Positions 1-5,056 of a stretch of DNA of 6,042 nt are shown here, one piece after another; positions within the stretch are counted from its first letter, which is position 1, and every line of letters begins with the position of its first letter. This DNA is from Paracoccaceae bacterium (lineage in GTDB: Bacteria; Pseudomonadota; Alphaproteobacteria; Rhodobacterales; Rhodobacteraceae). Position numbers and translations under genes: made by a program. The notes below the pieces were generated by a model. It had not been told where the DNA came from. It saw only the letters and a list, made by a program, of their open reading frames with translations, and did not search any database. The stretch covers positions 1 to 6,042 of the forward strand of contig SKWP01000167.1 in the NCBI GenBank assembly GCA_007128865.1. The letters run 5' to 3'.

Positions 1-1116
1 AGCGTCGCCGCCGTGTTGGTGGCCGAAGGCGCGCAGGTGGCTGCCGGGGCGTTGCTGGTCCGGCTTGCCGACCCGGCGCTTGAGGCCGAAGCCGCGGCCG
101 TGGCCCTGCGGCTGCTGCGTGCCGAGGCCCGCCTTGCCCGGTTGCGCGCCGAGGCGGCCGGCGCCGATACCCTTGAGCTGCCCGCCAAGCGGTCATTCAG
201 CAACGTTTCACGGTCCGCTCAGCACCATATCCTGCAACAGGAACGGGCCGCCTTCGATGCCGGCGTGGCCCGGCGTGCGGCACAGCGGCACCGGGTTGCC
301 GAAGATGCGGCCGCCGCGCTGCGTATCGCCGGCGCCCTTGCGCGGCAGGCCGAGGCTGCGGGCGAACAGGCCGGTCTGATCGCGGCCGAACTGGCCGATC
401 AGGAACGTCTGCTTGGGGCCGGTCTGACCCAGGCGCCGCGCGTCAATGCTCTGCGGCGCGAGGCCGCGCGCCTGCGCGGCACGATTGCCGAGGCCGACGC
501 CGCGCGCGAACGCGCCCTTGCCGCGGCCGCATCCGCCCGGCAGGAACACGACCTGATGCATGCCGCCGAACAGGAGCGCCTGCGCATCGATCTGGCCGAG
601 CAGTCTGCACTGCGCGACGAGCTTGCCGCGCGTCTGGCGAGCCTGGAGGATCGGCTCGAGGCGCTGAACCTGCGTGCGCCGGCGTCCGGGGTCGTGCAGC
701 GGCTTGCCCTGGCCGGCCCCGGCGCGGTGCTGCCGCCCGCGGTTGCTGCAATGCACATCCTTCCCGACGATGCGGTGCCCGTGGTCGCCGCCGCCCTGCC
801 GCCGGGGCTGGCCGAAACAACCCGGCCGGGCAACGACGCGATGATCGTGCTTGCCCCCGGTCCGGGCGGGGTGGCGCGTCGCATTCCTGCCCGGGTCATC
901 GCGATTTCGCCCGAACATGGCGCAGCGCCGGAAATGGGCGCCCGCTATCACAGGGTCGAGGTTGCCCCGCTGCCCGATGCCGACGCCGCATCGCTTTGGC
1001 CCGGAATGCCGGCCGAGGTATGGCTGAACCCCGAAGGCGGCGGTCACGGGGCGCTGGCAGCCCTTGCCGGCGCCGTCGCGCGGGCGCTGGGCGGGCAAGC
1101 CGGGCCGGTGCCATGA
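1..1116 (+). CDS. HlyD/PrtE-family type I secretion membrane-fusion protein, 5' end cut off by the window
   Basis: This is a periplasmic adaptor that would bridge an inner-membrane ABC exporter to an outer-membrane TolC-like channel in a type I secretion system. The reading frame is open from the first base, and residues before the GTG at 13 continue the family pattern, so the true start and the N-terminal membrane anchor lie outside the window. 371 residues are visible. The first half of the lipoyl-like domain is at about residues 4-25 (VLVAEGAQVAAGALLVRL). A long Ala/Arg/Glu/Leu-rich coiled-coil hairpin spans roughly 25-220. The returning lipoyl half is at 222-232 (LNLRAPASGVV). A beta-barrel region with an ISPEHG segment ends near the Pro-Gly-Met-Pro-Ala-Glu-Val motif typical of HlyD proteins. 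The C-terminal tail is short, Ala/Gly-rich and divergent. The partner ABC transporter gene should lie upstream. The family call is firm; the exported substrate is unknown. Confidence 0.88.
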   Translation, partial: SVAAVLVAEGAQVAAGALLVRLADPALEAEAAAVALRLLRAEARLARLRAEAAGADTLELPAKRSFSNVSRSAQHHILQQERAAFDAGVARRAAQRHRVAEDAAAALRIAGALARQAEAAGEQAGLIAAELADQERLLGAGLTQAPRVNALRREAARLRGTIAEADAARERALAAAASARQEHDLMHAAEQERLRIDLAEQSALRDELAARLASLEDRLEALNLRAPASGVVQRLALAGPGAVLPPAVAAMHILPDDAVPVVAAALPPGLAETTRPGNDAMIVLAPGPGGVARRIPARVIAISPEHGAAPEMGARYHRVEVAPLPDADAASLWPGMPAEVWLNPEGGGHGALAALAGAVARALGGQAGPVP

Positions 1117-1138
1117 CCCGCCGCTGATCAGGGGTTTT
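1117..1138 (+). terminator. weak candidate terminator after the membrane-fusion gene
   Basis: Immediately after the TGA stop there is a short imperfect hairpin (CCGCT, loop GATC, AGGGG with one G-G mismatch) at 1121-1134, followed by TTTT at 1135-1138. Position and T-run suit a Rho-independent terminator, but the stem is only four good pairs, so this is tentative. Confidence 0.3.
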
Positions 1139-1328
1139 CGGCCTTGCAGCAATGGGCTAGTGTTCACTACCTGACGAAGGATGCCCACAGAGCGCTTGGA
1201 GCCCAAAGCGGGCGGTTGGCTATTGGCACTTCTGGCCCGGAATCAAGGCGCGCAGCGCCGCCGGGCCGCGCCCGACCGCCCCAGTCACGCCAGAGGCGCG
1301 CCTCCGGCACGACGCGCGGGCGCCCTGC

Positions 1329-1346
1329 AACGGTGCAAACCGTTTT
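1329..1346 (+). terminator. GCAA-tetraloop hairpin, possible weak terminator
   Basis: A perfect 6-bp stem (AACGGT / ACCGTT) closes on a GCAA loop, a stable GNRA tetraloop, and ends in TTTT, two of whose T residues belong to the stem. It sits mid-way in the gene-free stretch about 210 nt after the preceding stop. It could end readthrough transcription or an unannotated short transcript. The short U-run makes it weak. Confidence 0.3.
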
Positions 1347-1404
1347 ACCGTAGGATGTTCTTGCCCGATAAACCGCCAGGATATCCACCTTGCAGCGCCC
1401 ACCC

Positions 1405-1421
1405 GGCGGTCGGGCACCGCC
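1405..1421. repeat. perfect 6-bp inverted repeat
   Basis: GGCGGT and ACCGCC flank the loop CGGGC. No T-tract follows on the + strand, so it is not a standard intrinsic terminator. It may be a protein-binding dyad or simply a chance hairpin in GC-rich DNA. Confidence 0.35.
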
Positions 1422-1515
1422 CTGTGTTGCGTCTCCGGTCAAGGGCCGCTCTGTCCCGCATAGCTGCCCCTCGCCTCGCATGGCGGAACCTGGTGTCAGG
1501 TCAGGAACACGAGGC

Positions 1516-1544
1516 TTGAGCCATGGCCTGGTTGCCCAGACGAT
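1516..1544 (+). promoter_or_regulatory. candidate sigma-70-like promoter of the RidA gene
   Basis: TTGAGC at 1516-1521 resembles a -35 element and lies exactly 17 nt from GACGAT at 1539-1544, a poor (3 of 6) match to a -10 element. Transcription from it would start near 1551 and give a leader of about 25 nt to the ATG at 1576. Position and spacing support it; the weak -10 keeps confidence low. Confidence 0.22.
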
Positions 1545-1575
1545 ACCCCGGCCCGTCAGCCCAAGGATGACAAAC

Positions 1576-2040
1576 ATGCCCCACCCCATCGATGCCCGCC
1601 TTGCCGAACTCGGCCTGACATTGCCCGAAGCACCGGCCCCGGCGGCCAATTACGTCCCCTTCGTCAGCCTCGGGAACCAATTGTTCGTCTCGGGCCAGAT
1701 CAGCCAGGGGCCTGACGGGCTGATTACCGGCAAACTGGGCGAAAACCTTACGGTTGCCGAGGGTGCGGTCGCGGCGAAACACTGTGCGCTGAGCTTGCTG
1801 GCCCAGGCCCGCGCCGCCTGCGGTGGCGACTGGTCGCGCCTTGTCCGCGTGGTCAAGCTGACCGGGTTCGTGAATTGCACGCCGGATTTCAACGATCAGC
1901 CACGGGTGATCAATGGCGCATCCGATCTGATTGTCGAACTGCTGGGTGAAGCCGGTCGGCATGCCCGCTCGGCGGTGGGCGTATCCTCGCTTCCGTTGGG
2001 CGTTGCCGTTGAAATCGAGGCCGTTTTCGAGCTGCGCTGA
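1576..2040 (+). CDS. RidA (YjgF/YER057c/UK114) family protein
   Basis: This is a small trimeric-type protein of the Rid family. RidA itself is a cytosolic enamine/imine deaminase that hydrolyses reactive intermediates released by PLP enzymes; other family branches have different or unknown substrates. The product is 154 residues, longer than the roughly 130 of classical RidA, which fits the extended branch with an added N-terminal segment. Visible features are the LFVSGQIS strand at about 36-43, Arg131 in the ARSAVGV segment (matching the carboxylate-binding Arg105 of E. coli RidA), and the EIEA motif with Glu146 matching Glu120. The key deaminase residues therefore look intact. The start at 1576 was chosen because AAGGA at 1563-1567 is 8 nt upstream. 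An in-frame ATG at 1567 overlaps that site and has no ribosome binding site of its own. It lies 234 nt before the acyltransferase gene and may or may not share its transcript. Confidence 0.92.
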   Translation: MPHPIDARLAELGLTLPEAPAPAANYVPFVSLGNQLFVSGQISQGPDGLITGKLGENLTVAEGAVAAKHCALSLLAQARAACGGDWSRLVRVVKLTGFVNCTPDFNDQPRVINGASDLIVELLGEAGRHARSAVGVSSLPLGVAVEIEAVFELR

Positions 2041-2127
2041 ACCCGCCCGGGCCGCCACCCCGCGCCTGACCCGGTAACGGCATGATGCGCGCAACAGGGC
2101 TTTCGGGCCATGCGCCGGATGGTGGCA

Positions 2128-2266
2128 GCCGGGCAAAGCCTCAGGGCGAAACCAGCCTCGCAGGGGACGCCCGGCGCTTCGGGATGCTGCGTCGGCTTGA
2201 CGCAGGCGGCTTACGGGCCATTTCCCCCATCGGGCAGCGCCGAAGGAGCAGAGCGCCGACGGGGGA
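2128..2266 (+). promoter_or_regulatory. candidate structured 5' leader that can mask the ribosome binding site of the acyltransferase gene
   Basis: Between the RidA stop and the ATG at 2275 there are three nested or adjacent pairings. GCCGGGC at 2128-2134 pairs with GCCCGGC at 2169-2175. A perfect 7-bp hairpin, CTGCGTC-GGCTT-GACGCAG, lies at 2187-2205. TCCCCC at 2223-2228 pairs with the Shine-Dalgarno-like GGGGGA at 2261-2266, extended inward by TCGG (2230-2233) with CCGA (2256-2259) after one mismatch. A second GGGGA at 2163-2167 could compete for the same C-tract. I do not recognise a known riboswitch class. The pairings are seen; a regulatory role is inference, and GC-rich DNA makes chance stems common. 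Confidence 0.4.
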
Positions 2267-2274
2267 CTTCGCAG

Positions 2275-3486
2275 ATGCCGGACTGTGCAAACGGACTCGA
2301 GATCACCGCGACGAGAGGTATTGCCGAGATTGCCGCAAAGGACTGGGACGCCTGTGCCTGTCCGGAAACGGCCGACGGCGGCCGGCCCCTTGACCCCTTC
2401 ACAACCCACCGCTTTCTTGCGGCACTGGAAGCCTCGGGGTCGGTCGGGCCGGGCACCGGCTGGCAGCCGCACCATCTCGTGGCGCGGCACGAGGGCAGGG
2501 TCGTCGGGGTGGCGCCGCTTTATGCCAAGTCGCACAGCCAGGGCGAATACATCTTTGACCATGCTTTCGCCGATGCCTGGCAGCGCGCCGGGGGGCGCTA
2601 TTACCCCAAGCTGCAATCGGCGGTGCCGTTCACGCCGGCGACCGGGCGGCGGCTGCTGGTGCGCCCCGAGGCCGGGCCGCCGGTTGCCGAGGCGATGCTC
2701 GGGGCCATTGCCGAAGTCGGCCGGCGCAACGGGCTGTCCTCGGCGCATGTCACCTTCTGCACCGCCGAGGAAGCCGCGCTGGGCCCGGCGGCAGGCTTCC
2801 TGCCCCGCGTCACCGAACAGTTCCACTGGCAGAACCGGGGCTGGCGCGGCTTTGATCAGTTCCTTGCCGCCCTTTCGTCGCGCAAGCGCAAGACGATCCG
2901 GCGCGAACGCGCGACTGCCAACGCCTTCGGCGGAGAAATCGTCCTGCTGACCGGCGATGCCATCGAAGCCCGGCACTGGGATGCCTTCTGGCAGTTCTAT
3001 CAGGACACCGGATCGCGCAAATGGGGGCGGCCGTATCTGACCCGGGCGTTCTTTGACATTGCCCATGAAACGTTGCGCGACGACATGCTGCTGACCCTCG
3101 CGCTGCGCGGCGGGCGGCCGGTGGCAGGCGCGCTGAACCTGATCGGGCGCGATACGCTCTATGGCCGCTACTGGGGCTGCGTCGAAGACCATTCCTGTCT
3201 GCATTTCGAACTGTGCTATTACCGGGCCATCGACTATGCCCTGGAACACGGCCTTGCGCGGGTCGAGGCCGGTGCGCAGGGCGCGCACAAGCTGGCGCGT
3301 GGCTACCTGCCGGCCCGGGTGCATTCGCTGCACTGGTTCTCTGATGCCGGTTTCCGCAAGGCCGCCGCGCGGTATCTGGACGCCGAGCGCGGCGCCGTCG
3401 GTCACGAGATGGAGGTGCTTTCCGCGCTTGGTCCCTACCGGCGCGGTGAGCCGGCTACCCGGTCGGGGAGTTGTCGGGATGAGTGA
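2275..3486 (+). CDS. COG3146/DUF482 family GNAT-like acyltransferase, substrate unknown
   Basis: This 403-residue cytosolic-looking protein belongs to the conserved DUF482 family, often labelled GNAT-family N-acetyltransferase or peptidoglycan-biosynthesis-like (FemAB-related fold). The actual acyl donor and acceptor are not established. Family blocks run the whole length: PFTTHRFLAALEASGSVG (41-58), GWQPHHL (62-68), HSQGEYIFDHAFADAW (87-102), YYPKLQSAVPFTPATGRRLL (109-128), EQFHWQNRGW (181-190), SSRKRKTIRRER (201-212), DTGSRKWGRPYLT (244-256), LYGRYWG (295-301), EDHSCLHFELCYYRAIDYA (304-322) and VEAGAQGAHKLARGY (330-344). No signal peptide or membrane segment is seen. The start at 2275 has GGGGGA 8 nt upstream. 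Upstream extension to 2110 would add residues unlike the family. The last 13 residues form an extra polar tail, and the gene end overlaps the GST start by 8 nt, suggesting coupled translation. Confidence 0.93.
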   Translation: MPDCANGLEITATRGIAEIAAKDWDACACPETADGGRPLDPFTTHRFLAALEASGSVGPGTGWQPHHLVARHEGRVVGVAPLYAKSHSQGEYIFDHAFADAWQRAGGRYYPKLQSAVPFTPATGRRLLVRPEAGPPVAEAMLGAIAEVGRRNGLSSAHVTFCTAEEAALGPAAGFLPRVTEQFHWQNRGWRGFDQFLAALSSRKRKTIRRERATANAFGGEIVLLTGDAIEARHWDAFWQFYQDTGSRKWGRPYLTRAFFDIAHETLRDDMLLTLALRGGRPVAGALNLIGRDTLYGRYWGCVEDHSCLHFELCYYRAIDYALEHGLARVEAGAQGAHKLARGYLPARVHSLHWFSDAGFRKAAARYLDAERGAVGHEMEVLSALGPYRRGEPATRSGSCRDE

Positions 3487-4102
3487 TGAAACGCTGCTGT
3501 ACACCAACCCGCAGTCGCGCGGCCGGATCGCGCGGTGGATGCTGGAGGAAACCGGCGCACCCTATCGCACGGAATGGGTCGAATACGGCCTGGCCATGCA
3601 GTCGGAGACGTTTCGCGCGCAAAACCCCATGGCCAAGGTGCCGGTGCTGGTGCACGCGGGCCAGACCGTTACCGAATGTGCCGCGATCTGCCTGCATCTT
3701 GCCGATGCCTTTCCCGAGGCAGGGCTTGCACCGCCGCCGGGGCAAAGGGGCGCCTATTTCCGCTGGATTGCCTTTGGCGCCGGGCCGCTCGAGGCGGCGG
3801 TGACCAATCGCGCGCTGGGTGTCGAGGTGCCCGAGGAACGCCGCGGTTTCGTCGGCTATGGCGATTTCGACCGCGTCATCCGGACGCTGGAGGCTGCCGT
3901 CACGGCCTCGCCCTACCTGGCCGGCGAACGCTTCAGCGCGGCTGATGTCTACACGGGGTCGCAGATCGGCTGGGGGTTGCGCTTTGGCACCCTTCCCGAC
4001 AGCCCGGCACTGCGCCGCTACTGGGAACGCATCGCCGACCGCCCGGCGCGGGCGCGGGCCGAAGCCATCGATGACGCAAGGATGAAGGAGCAGTCAGCAT
4101 GA
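3479..4102 (+). CDS. glutathione S-transferase family protein
   Basis: This is a cytosolic GST-fold protein of 207 residues, typical length. The thioredoxin-like N-terminal domain (about 4-78) has [17 protein letters not shown] at 8-24, the cis-proline motif KVPVL at 53-57 (Pro55), and a glutathione gamma-glutamyl-binding turn TECAAI at 65-70. An all-helical C-terminal domain follows (about 90-200) with the N-capping box FSAAD (Ser153, Asp156). In the turn, Cys67 occupies the position usually held by Ser in the E-S-x-A-I pattern. Reaction and substrate cannot be told from sequence; conjugation, isomerisation or thiol reduction are all possible in this superfamily. The start at 3479 has GGGGAG (3465-3470) 8 nt upstream. 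The gene overlaps the acyltransferase by 8 nt and the next gene by 4 nt (ATGA), so it is the middle member of a probable three-gene operon. Confidence 0.92.
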   Translation: MSDETLLYTNPQSRGRIARWMLEETGAPYRTEWVEYGLAMQSETFRAQNPMAKVPVLVHAGQTVTECAAICLHLADAFPEAGLAPPPGQRGAYFRWIAFGAGPLEAAVTNRALGVEVPEERRGFVGYGDFDRVIRTLEAAVTASPYLAGERFSAADVYTGSQIGWGLRFGTLPDSPALRRYWERIADRPARARAEAIDDARMKEQSA

Positions 4103-4398
4103 CCGAAAAGCTGAACGGAACCGACCGCGATGCCGCACTGGCCCCGCTGCTGGATGCCGGCTGGAAGCTCGATCCGGAGCGTGACGCGCTGACCCGGACC
4201 TTCCGCTTCGACAGCTTCGTGGAAGCCTTTGGCTGGATGACGCGGGTCGCGATCTGGGCCGAGAAACTCAACCATCATCCGGAATGGACAAACGTCTACC
4301 GCAGTGTCGATGTCACCCTGACCACCCACGACGCCGGGGGGTTGACGGCGCTGGATATCCGGCTTGCACAGAAGATGGATGCGCTGGCCGGCGGCTGA
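4099..4398 (+). CDS. phhB: 4a-hydroxytetrahydrobiopterin dehydratase (pterin-4a-carbinolamine dehydratase)
   Basis: The enzyme dehydrates pterin-4a-carbinolamine to the quinonoid dihydropterin and classically recycles the cofactor of aromatic amino acid hydroxylases. Its 99 residues match the usual family length. The diagnostic motif EKLNHHPEW is at 55-63, with catalytic-type His59 and His60, followed by [18 protein letters not shown] at 67-83 (third conserved His77) and the DxxLA segment at 86-90. The ATG overlaps the GST stop as ATGA, and AAGGAG at 4085-4090 stands 8 nt upstream, so translation is probably both coupled and independently initiated. No phenylalanine hydroxylase gene is in the window. 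In organisms lacking one, comparative genomics has suggested a role in molybdopterin-related or other pterin metabolism. The family call is very secure, the physiological role is not. Confidence 0.96.
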   Translation: MTEKLNGTDRDAALAPLLDAGWKLDPERDALTRTFRFDSFVEAFGWMTRVAIWAEKLNHHPEWTNVYRSVDVTLTTHDAGGLTALDIRLAQKMDALAGG

Positions 4399-4420
4399 GG
4401 CACCCGCCGCCGCCGGCCGG
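4384..4420. terminator. GC-rich hairpin at the convergent gene junction, possible bidirectional terminator
   Basis: A perfect 10-bp inverted repeat pairs GGCCGGCGGC (4386-4395) with GCCGCCGGCC (4409-4418) across a 13-nt loop; one G-T and one C-G pair extend it. It covers the dehydratase stop codon and fills most of the 27 nt between the two converging stops. No T-tract follows on either strand, so it is not a canonical intrinsic terminator, but its place between convergent genes is suggestive. Confidence 0.35.
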
Positions 4421-4425
4421 CACGG

Positions 4426-4914
4426 TCAGAGCCTTTCCAGCATCGCCTCGCCGCCGGTCAGGTCGCAGACGCCGCGCTGGGTCTCCATGTTCAGCGCTTT
4501 CACGGTGCCGTCCTCGACCACCATCGCATAGCGCTGCGACCGCCCGAACAGCCCGGCAGGCGGCGCGTCGAAGGCCATGCCGATGCCCGTGGTATAGCTG
4601 CCGTCGGCATCCGACAGCATGGTGATGCCGGCGGCGGTGGCGCCGGTGGCCTCACCCCAGGCCTTCATCACATGCGGGTCGTTGACCGCCACGCAGATGA
4701 TTTCGTCCACGCCCTTTTCTGCAAGGCGATCGCGGGTGCGGATGAAGCTTGGCACATGGGCCGAATGGCATGTTGCCGTAAAGGCGCCAGGCACTGCGAA
4801 GATGATAACCTTGCGGCCGCTGAGCAGCTCGCCCAGCGAAACCTGTTCCGGGCCGTTCTGCCCGATCCGCATCAGCCGCGCGTCGGGCAGGCGGGATCCT
4901 TCGGTAATGGTCAT
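4426..4914 (-). CDS. Prx5-type peroxiredoxin (AhpC/TSA-redoxin fold)
   Basis: This thiol peroxidase would reduce hydrogen or organic peroxides in the cytosol, with glutathione/glutaredoxin or thioredoxin as likely reductant. The 162-residue length is typical of the Prx5/PrxII group. The catalytic motif PGAFTATC at 42-49 gives Pro42, Thr46 and peroxidatic Cys49, and Arg128 in RSQRYAMVV is the conserved catalytic-site arginine. Two more cysteines are present: Cys74 in IICVAVND and Cys150 in GVCDLTGG. Cys150 sits near the position of the resolving cysteine of human PRDX5. The start at 4914 is where family similarity begins; a purine-rich GAAGGGA lies about 10 nt upstream, and an extension to 4998 would add 28 unlike residues. 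It is downstream of the nucleoside phosphorylase in the same direction with a 142-nt gap and converges on the dehydratase gene. Confidence 0.94.
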   Translation of the reverse strand: MTITEGSRLPDARLMRIGQNGPEQVSLGELLSGRKVIIFAVPGAFTATCHSAHVPSFIRTRDRLAEKGVDEIICVAVNDPHVMKAWGEATGATAAGITMLSDADGSYTTGIGMAFDAPPAGLFGRSQRYAMVVEDGTVKALNMETQRGVCDLTGGEAMLERL

Positions 4915-4952
4915 GTTCGGATTTTTCCCTTCAGGAAGGCTGCAGCAGCGGG

Positions 4953-4981
4953 CATATAGGCCGGCGGCGATGCCGCGGCCA
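4953..4981 (-). promoter_or_regulatory. tentative promoter of the peroxiredoxin gene
   Basis: On the - strand TATATG (4953-4958) is the only AT-rich -10-like hexamer at a suitable distance from the ATG at 4914. The hexamer TGGCCG (4976-4981), spaced 17 nt, is a poor -35 match (3 of 6). Such a promoter would make the gene independent of the phosphorylase gene. Weak evidence. Confidence 0.22.
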
Positions 4982-5000
4982 GTCAGGCCGGACGCCAAAT

Positions 5001-5050
5001 CGCAACTTTGTTGCGCCGTGCGGCATCAAATGCCCGGAAACGCGGTTTCC
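5001..5050. repeat. array of three perfect short hairpins between the phosphorylase and peroxiredoxin genes
   Basis: Three perfect inverted repeats, each with a 3-nt loop, lie end to end: CGCAAC-TTT-GTTGCG (5001-5015), GGCAT-CAA-ATGCC (5022-5034) and GGAAAC-GCG-GTTTCC (5036-5050). Spacers are 6 nt and 1 nt. Their sequences differ from one another, so they are not copies of one repeat. The array starts 6 nt beyond the phosphorylase stop and lies upstream of the peroxiredoxin gene. It could end phosphorylase transcription, protect an RNA 3' end, or include regulator-binding dyads. None has a proper U-tract. Confidence 0.6.
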
Positions 5051-5056
5051 TGCTGC

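Larger units (their letters stand above)
1117..1575. other. gene-free intergenic stretch with several small inverted repeats
   Basis: No convincing gene lies in these roughly 460 bases. The open frames on either strand lack family-like sequence. The best one (1181-1519, +, 112 codons) has no spaced ribosome binding site and lacks the strong third-position G/C preference of the real genes here. What can be seen is a dyad at 1158-1169 (TAGTG-TT-CACTA), a perfect 12-base palindrome at 1293-1304 (GAGGCGCGCCTC), a GCAA-tetraloop hairpin at 1329-1344, a 6-bp hairpin at 1405-1421, and a 5-bp hairpin at 1488-1501 (ACCTG-GTGT-CAGGT). The stretch must contain the promoter of the downstream RidA gene. 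It could also hide a small RNA, for which there is no direct sign. Confidence 0.6.

Noticed and set aside
1170..1180. CTGACGA resembling a hammerhead ribozyme core
   Set aside because: No downstream GAAA core element or supporting stems could be found, so the match is by chance.
208..1206. 332-codon open frame on the - strand
   Set aside because: It is antisense to the membrane-fusion protein, with low-complexity Gly/Arg-rich translation and no recognisable domain.
1181..1519. 112-codon + strand frame in the gene-free stretch
   Set aside because: The GAAGG next to its ATG has no spacing for a ribosome site, third-position G/C preference is weak, and the Arg/Pro/Ala-rich product resembles no family I know.
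1567..1575. Alternative RidA start at 1567, three codons upstream
   Set aside because: This ATG overlaps the AAGGA ribosome site that serves the ATG at 1576 and has no site of its own.
2110..2274. N-terminal extension of the DUF482 protein to an ATG at 2110
   Set aside because: The added 55 residues are unlike the family, and the ATG at 2275 has a well-placed GGGGGA site. The stretch is better read as a leader.
2041..2274. Possible known structured RNA (SRP RNA, tmRNA, RNase P RNA, cobalamin, SAM or SAH riboswitch)
   Set aside because: None of the conserved core motifs of these classes as I recall them is present. A covariance-model scan would settle it.
1501..3507. 668-codon open frame on the - strand
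   Set aside because: It runs antisense through the RidA and DUF482 genes, whose protein families are clear. Its translation has no family-like blocks. Long antisense frames are expected opposite genes with very GC-rich third positions.
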